The notes beneath the pieces were generated by a model. The model had not been told where the DNA came from, did no database searches, and worked only from the letters and a program-made list of their open reading frames with translations. This document shows positions 31,510 to 35,563 of a stretch of DNA of 35,563 nt, piece by piece. The first letter of the stretch is position 1, and each line of letters opens with the position of its first letter. Origin of the DNA: Sporosarcina sp. D27 (GTDB lineage: Bacteria; Bacillota; Bacilli; Bacillales_A; Planococcaceae); contig NZ_AZUC01000008.1 of assembly GCF_000586555.1 (NCBI RefSeq), positions 1-35,563 of the forward strand. Direction: 5' to 3'. The translations under genes were made by a program, and so were the position numbers.

Positions 31510-31731
31510 ATGGACCGCTCTTTTTATCAATTTGTTTTATCCTATCGTGGTGGCGAAAAGAACGATCCTCACGCTATATTTGCAGAAAGCATGTTTAATG
31601 ATCAAAGTTTTCCAAGGTATGAACGTTCTTTCGATACGTTGTCACGGTATATCGAAGAAAAAGCCGATCCACAAATGCCTTCAGTTTTGTTTGACGAACT
31701 GTATCGTCATTTTGAAGATCGATTCCTTTAA
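31510..31731 (+). CDS. yozE: YozE family protein (UPF0346)
   Basis: A 73-residue soluble protein: RSFYQFVLSYRGGEKNDPHA, IFAESMFNDQSFPRYERSFD and LFDELYRHFED match the YozE SAM-like fold family of Firmicutes. Function unknown. AAAGGGGG stands about eight bases before the ATG. It follows msrB by 16 bases and is likely the last gene of that operon. Confidence 0.9.
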   Translation: MDRSFYQFVLSYRGGEKNDPHAIFAESMFNDQSFPRYERSFDTLSRYIEEKADPQMPSVLFDELYRHFEDRFL

Positions 31732-31765
31732 ACGGGCGGTGGAACCGTTGCAATACCGCCTGTTT
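31730..31765 (+). terminator. Hairpin after yozE, probable terminator
   Basis: AAACGGGCGGT, a 14-nt loop, ACCGCCTGTTT: 11 paired positions with one wobble, but only a short T stretch after it. It separates the msr operon from deoD. Confidence 0.5.
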
Positions 31766-31812
31766 AACTGTATGATAAGGACAGAAAATGAAAAAAGAGG
31801 TGCTATGTAGAG

Positions 31813-32517
31813 ATGAGTATACATATTAATGCGAAAAAAGGCGATGTCGCCGATACGATCCTACTTCCTGGAGATCCTCTCCGTGCGAAGTATATTGCAG
31901 AAACATTCCTTGAAGATGTTGTCCAATACAACGAAGTTCGTAATATGTTTGGTTACACAGGAACGTACAAAGGAAAACGCATTTCTGTTCAAGGAACTGG
32001 AATGGGTGTTCCATCGATCTCGATCTACACGACTGAACTCATGCAAGAATTTGGCGTGAAGAAGCTGATCCGCGTGGGAACTTGTGGTGCAATTCAAAAA
32101 GACGTGAAAGTACGTGACGTCATTCTTGCTCAAAGTGCGACAACAAATTCGCCGATTAACCGTACATTCTTCAATGATGTGGATTATGCTCCAACAGCAA
32201 ACTTCGATTTGCTCTTGAAAGCTTATAACGCAGGAAAAGAAAAAGGTTTACACCTTCAAGTAGGAAATGTTTTCACTGAAGACTTCTTCTACAACGAGCA
32301 CGCAGAACACGAGAAACTCGCTTCTTATGGAGTTCTAGCTGTAGAGATGGAAACAGCTGCATTGTATACTCTTGCTGCAAAGTATGATTGCCAGGCTCTT
32401 TCTGTTCTTACAGTAAGCGATCATATTCTGACAGGTGAAGCAACAACTTCTGAAGAACGTCAAACAACGTTCAATGAAATGATTGAAGTTGCTCTAGAAG
32501 CTGCTATTCAGGAATAA
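31813..32517 (+). CDS. deoD: Purine nucleoside phosphorylase, DeoD type
   Basis: A 234-residue hexameric-type phosphorylase that splits purine (deoxy)nucleosides with phosphate in the salvage pathway. Family motifs are [66 protein letters not shown] and the catalytic Asp region [11 protein letters not shown]. Length is standard. AGAGGTG precedes the ATG. A strong terminator follows, so it is a separate unit ahead of ctpA, as in B. subtilis. Confidence 0.96.
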   Translation: MSIHINAKKGDVADTILLPGDPLRAKYIAETFLEDVVQYNEVRNMFGYTGTYKGKRISVQGTGMGVPSISIYTTELMQEFGVKKLIRVGTCGAIQKDVKVRDVILAQSATTNSPINRTFFNDVDYAPTANFDLLLKAYNAGKEKGLHLQVGNVFTEDFFYNEHAEHEKLASYGVLAVEMETAALYTLAAKYDCQALSVLTVSDHILTGEATTSEERQTTFNEMIEVALEAAIQE

Positions 32518-32524
32518 TCCAAAT

Positions 32525-32554
32525 GGGGCCGCCAGCCAGTTAGCGGCCCTTTTT
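32525..32554 (+). terminator. Terminator of deoD
   Basis: GGGCCGC-CAGCCAGTTA-GCGGCCC-TTTTT. Confidence 0.9.
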
Positions 32555-32582
32555 CGACTATATACGTAATAAGAGGTAGAAA

Positions 32583-34091
32583 GTGGGATCGCGAATGGAC
32601 GAAAATGAACAAAAAGAGCAGAACCGGCCACCAGAGCCGGAACAACATCCTGCTCACAATCGATATTTTAAGATCAAGCCGTTCTCATTCGTCATGTTGA
32701 TTTTTACATTAGTCATTCTAACTGCAGGAATTACGTTTTTTGCACTTACTTTTGGTGATGACAAAGTTGTCGAAGTGGTAAGTCCTCAAAAAAACGACCG
32801 TCAAGAATTCCAGAAGTTTTATGACGCCTATGACGAAATAAAGAAAAACTATTTTGAAGATATTGACGACAAAGCGGTATTGGATGGCGCGATTAACGGG
32901 ATGGTAGATGCTTTAGATGATCCGTATTCAGATTACTTAAATACAGAAGAAACAGAACATCTAATGGAGAATATCTCATCTAGCTTCCAAGGTATCGGTG
33001 CTGAGATCCAAGAAGCAGATGGCTATATCAAGGTTGTTTCACCAATAAAAAACTCGCCTGCTGAAAAAGAAGGCTTGTTGCCGAACGACCTAATTCAAGC
33101 AGTCGACGGGAAAAGCATTCAAGGTATGTCTTCTTCAGAAGCTGTCATGCTCATCCGTGGTGAAAAAGGAACAACCGTTACATTAACGATCAAGCGCGGA
33201 GAAAAAGCAGAACCATTCGAAGTGAAAATAAAACGAGATGACATTCCAGTAGAAACTGTTTATGCAGAAATGCTCGACGGTGGAATTGCGCATATTCGTA
33301 TGACAACATTCTCCGAGCATACGTATGACGAGTTACTAACAGCATTAGACGAAATGGAAGCTAAAGGGATGAAAGGGTTAGTACTTGATGTCCGACAAAA
33401 CCCAGGCGGTGTCCTAGATGGCGCACTGAAAATTTCTGATCTATTCTTGGATAAAGGAAAAACAATCCTTCAAACCGAAGAAAAGGGTAAGAAACCTGTT
33501 CTCTATCCAGCATCTGATGGTCGAAAAGTAGAAGTACCTGTTGCTCTTGTTGTCGATGATGGAAGTGCATCAGCATCAGAAATTCTAGCGGGTGCTTTAA
33601 AAGAATCCTCAGACATTCCGATTGTAGGTATTAAAACATTTGGTAAAGGTACCGTTCAATCTCCGCTCGATATGAAAGACGGTTCCAATTTGAAAATCAC
33701 TACTGCAAAATGGTTGACGCCAGAAGGTAATTGGATCCATAAAAAGGGAATTGAACCAGATGTAAAAGTCGACTATCCATCTTATGCGATGTTGCCTTTC
33801 CTAGACCCATCTGAAGAGATGAAAGAAGGACGGGTTTCTGCGAATACTGAAACTGCTGAAGAAATGTTGAAAGCAGTTGGGTATGATGTTGGGAAAGTTG
33901 ATGGTCTATTCGATGCAACTATGACACAAGCTGTAAAAAAACTTCAAGCTGATCTTAAACTTGAGGAGAATGGTGTTTTGACAGGAGATACTGCAATTGG
34001 TCTCATGAACAAACTCCGTGAAAAAATCGAAAAAGACGATCCACAATTGTTGAAAGCAAAACAAGTTGTGCTCGACAAAATCGGTAAATGA
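32583..34091 (+). CDS. ctpA: Carboxy-terminal processing protease CtpA (S41)
   Basis: A 502-residue membrane-anchored serine protease. A membrane helix (about 33-56, FSFVMLIFTLVILTAGITFF) is followed by a PDZ domain (about 120-205, with FQGIGAEIQEADGYIKVVSP) and the S41 core. The nucleophile lies in GSASASE (327-333) and the catalytic Lys355 in TFGKGTVQ. A C-terminal peptidoglycan-binding domain (VGYDVGKVDGLFDATMTQAV) completes it. It should act outside the membrane near the wall. GTG 32583 has AGAGGT five bases upstream; ATG 32595 lacks a site. deoD-ctpA order favours ctpA over ctpB. Confidence 0.92.
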   Translation: MGSRMDENEQKEQNRPPEPEQHPAHNRYFKIKPFSFVMLIFTLVILTAGITFFALTFGDDKVVEVVSPQKNDRQEFQKFYDAYDEIKKNYFEDIDDKAVLDGAINGMVDALDDPYSDYLNTEETEHLMENISSSFQGIGAEIQEADGYIKVVSPIKNSPAEKEGLLPNDLIQAVDGKSIQGMSSSEAVMLIRGEKGTTVTLTIKRGEKAEPFEVKIKRDDIPVETVYAEMLDGGIAHIRMTTFSEHTYDELLTALDEMEAKGMKGLVLDVRQNPGGVLDGALKISDLFLDKGKTILQTEEKGKKPVLYPASDGRKVEVPVALVVDDGSASASEILAGALKESSDIPIVGIKTFGKGTVQSPLDMKDGSNLKITTAKWLTPEGNWIHKKGIEPDVKVDYPSYAMLPFLDPSEEMKEGRVSANTETAEEMLKAVGYDVGKVDGLFDATMTQAVKKLQADLKLEENGVLTGDTAIGLMNKLREKIEKDDPQLLKAKQVVLDKIGK

Positions 34092-34095
34092 GCTG

Positions 34096-34130
34096 AAGGC
34101 GCCCAATCCAACCGGATTGGGCGCCTTCTC
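34096..34130 (+). terminator. Hairpin after ctpA
   Basis: AAGGCGCCCAATCC-AACC-GGATTGGGCGCCTT: a perfect 14-bp stem, followed by CTCTAC rather than a clean T-run, so termination may be incomplete. Confidence 0.65.
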
Positions 34131-34151
34131 TACTAGAAAGGACTGAATGTA

Positions 34152-35048
34152 ATGATTGATGTGTATCTATATAGTGGTTTCTTGGGGAGCGGGAAAACTT
34201 CGCTACTTCTACATTCCATCGCACAACTAAAAGCGGAAGGGAAGAAACCGGCTGTTTTGATGAATGAATTCGGGGAGTTACCAGTGGACTCAGATTCAGT
34301 ATCAGCATCTGGGGATGTGCCGTTGAAAGAATTATTGAGTGGTTGCATTTGTTGTACGGGGTCTGAAAAGACGGAAGCACAGCTCCAAGCACTTCTAGAA
34401 GACTATAAAGATATTGATGTAATATTGATTGAAACAACGGGCGCAGCGCATCCTGTGGAGGCGTTAGACGCTGTCTATTCCCCTTTATTTGCAGATCGAC
34501 TGCGTGTGAAGGGAATTGTTACAGTAGCGGATGCACCCCGCTGGCTTCATCGTGAAGAGCTCTCACCTAGAATTCACTCTCTGATGTTAGAACAAATCAG
34601 ACATGCGCACGTTATCGCATTAAATAAATCTGATTTAGTGACGGAGTCTCAATTAGCCAACATATCTATGGAACTTGCTAACTTGAACACATCTGCACCT
34701 ATTGTTCAGACAGTTCAAGGAAAGTTGGATTTCTCATTTATAGAAAAAACGTTGTCCGCAGAGAAATCTACGCAACAACCGATTATCTCAGGTAAGAACT
34801 TACCACTTTCATCGAAAGTCATTTCGTTTTCTCGTCCAGTAAAAAAAGAAGATGTAGAAGCTTGGACAACAGACCTTCCAGATACTGTATATCGTATGAA
34901 AGGATATATTCCTATTGAAGGTGTTAAAAATCCAATGCTTTTCCAATATGCTTACGGTATGGTGAATTGGATGCCTGAATACATTAAGATGCCAGAGCGT
35001 CTAGTTGTGATTGGTGAGGGCATTGATCAGATTGACTGGAACGATTAA
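34152..35048 (+). CDS. COG0523 (CobW-like) GTP-dependent metallochaperone
   Basis: A 298-residue P-loop GTPase. Walker A is GFLGSGKT (9-16). The metal-binding motif GCICC (64-68) fits CxCC. The Mg/switch region is LIETTGAAHP, and the base-recognition motif is ALNKSDL. Such proteins deliver metal, often zinc under starvation, to client enzymes. The C-terminal CobW domain is compact and lacks a long His-rich stretch, so it may not be the main zinc-storage type. No Zur-box was identified upstream. AAAGGA precedes the ATG by about ten bases. Confidence 0.88.
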   Translation: MIDVYLYSGFLGSGKTSLLLHSIAQLKAEGKKPAVLMNEFGELPVDSDSVSASGDVPLKELLSGCICCTGSEKTEAQLQALLEDYKDIDVILIETTGAAHPVEALDAVYSPLFADRLRVKGIVTVADAPRWLHREELSPRIHSLMLEQIRHAHVIALNKSDLVTESQLANISMELANLNTSAPIVQTVQGKLDFSFIEKTLSAEKSTQQPIISGKNLPLSSKVISFSRPVKKEDVEAWTTDLPDTVYRMKGYIPIEGVKNPMLFQYAYGMVNWMPEYIKMPERLVVIGEGIDQIDWND

Positions 35049-35067
35049 AAAGACGCATTATCATGGT

Positions 35068-35242
35068 TTGTCAACACGATTTGTTATCCAATTATTCATC
35101 CAAAATCCATAGATATCCAATGGGCACTCTCTTGAACTCTTTTTTCTTAGACTACGAGAAAGGGAGTGGGGATGTCTCCAAGGTATTCCAGTTTTCCGGT
35201 AGCCTTCTTCGTTTACGATAGTTTCGAAGGGAGGCGTACAAG
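35068..35242 (+). promoter_or_regulatory. Structured leader of the secreted protein gene
   Basis: A possible promoter is TTGTCA (35068) with ATTATT 17 bp on. In the leader CACTCTCTT pairs with AAGGGAGTG (near 35128-35170), and CCTTCTTCG can pair with CGAAGGG around the ribosome site AAGGGAGG, which might limit translation. It matches no riboswitch class I know. No terminator for the GTPase gene is visible here. Confidence 0.35.
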
Positions 35243-35563
35243 ATGAAAAAATCGATTGCAGTCATCTTACTCGGTTCGGCACTCGTATTGCCGAACAGTA
35301 GCCAAGCAGAAGCTTCAACTCTAGATTCTGTTCAAACGAACAAAGTAGTAAAAGTAATTACAGTGGAGGGGAATCTACACCAACTCCCAACACAACTCAA
35401 ATACAATATGGGGGACCTACAAGCCTATTACAAAGGGTTAGCTAGTTGGTTAAAGAATCATTATGGTAAGCCACAAGAGAAACCAGTAGAAAAGCCAGAT
35501 ACGCCTGTTGAAAAACCGGACACACCAGTAGAAAAACCAGATACACCAGTAGAAAAACCAGAC
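35243..35563 (+). CDS. Secreted protein with a tandem TPVEKPD tail, incomplete at the window end
   Basis: The first 107 residues are visible; the frame is still open at the last base. The signal peptide is MKKSIAVILLGSALVLPNSS with likely cleavage after QA near residue 22-24. A domain of about 55 residues follows (VVKVITVEGNLHQLPTQLKY, DLQAYYKGLASWLKNHYG). A seven-residue unit, TPVEKPD, then repeats in 21-bp DNA units from about 35484. Such Pro/Glu/Lys tails act as wall-spanning spacers. A CAP/SCP or other wall-binding domain may follow beyond the window, which is only a guess. AAGGGAGG stands eight bases before the ATG. Confidence 0.8.
   Translation, partial: MKKSIAVILLGSALVLPNSSQAEASTLDSVQTNKVVKVITVEGNLHQLPTQLKYNMGDLQAYYKGLASWLKNHYGKPQEKPVEKPDTPVEKPDTPVEKPDTPVEKPD

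Noticed and set aside
35049..35242. Known riboswitch (ydaO/c-di-AMP, c-di-GMP, FMN) before the secreted protein gene
   Set aside because: The leader is structured, but I could not match the conserved core motifs of any of these classes.
35484..35563. CRISPR-like repeat array
   Set aside because: The 21-bp repeats are in-frame coding repeats (TPVEKPD) without spacers. No CRISPR array or cas gene was seen anywhere in the window.

Overview
The window looks like chromosome from a low-to-moderate GC member of the Planococcaceae (Bacillales), most plausibly Sporosarcina or a close relative. I judge this from strong AGGAGG-type ribosome sites, TTG/GTG starts, U-rich intrinsic terminators, and host gene order resembling the Bacillus subtilis ypgR / yphP-ypiP-ypjP / thy-dfrA / ypmR-ypmS-msrA-msrB / yozE / deoD-ctpA neighbourhoods. 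This assignment is inference; no rRNA or other taxonomic marker is present.

Host left arm (1-8240): a transposase remnant and a 128-bp palindromic intergenic repeat, a POT peptide transporter (dtpT, minus strand), an ABC-F protein (yfmR-like), cvfC/ypgR, an unrecognised 217-aa protein, bacilliredoxin brxA overlapping the methyltransferase ypiP, a 25-aa membrane peptide gene convergent with ypiP, and ypjP.

Integrated element (about 8205-25900, 17.7 kb): a prophage of the PBSX/skin late-gene type has integrated into the 3' end of ypjP. A 40-bp imperfect direct repeat (3 mismatches) marks attL and attR, a tyrosine integrase sits beside attL, and candidate integrase arm sites lie inside both ends. 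The early region holds no recognisable repressor or replication module. It holds cargo instead: a class I SAM methyltransferase with a consensus promoter and a leader terminator, small membrane proteins, a tiny zinc-ribbon ORF and a HAD phosphatase. A late-control segment follows (XtrA-like, a PIN-like protein, an Xpf/ArpU-like sigma factor) with an Abi-alpha (DUF4393) gene on the opposite strand. Then come terminase small subunit, a terminase large subunit broken by an in-frame TAG, portal and minor head protein. The structural operon stops abruptly inside an xkdF-like gene. It is joined there to the inverted remains of a second integrase and a piece of a phage primase. The right end carries a lipoprotein, a nonsense-interrupted small gene, a three-segment membrane protein and a small Cys-containing ORF. 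Capsid, tail, lysis and replication genes are absent, so the prophage is cryptic, yet its cargo genes are open and have good expression signals.

Host right arm (25921-35563): the original ypjP terminator, thyA-dfrA (dTMP and tetrahydrofolate synthesis), a hemolysin III/PAQR membrane protein, a DegV protein, ypmR-ypmS, msrA-msrB (methionine sulfoxide repair), yozE, deoD, the S41 protease ctpA, a COG0523 GTPase, and the start of a secreted protein with a tandem TPVEKPD tail that runs off the window. No rRNA, tRNA or CRISPR array was seen.
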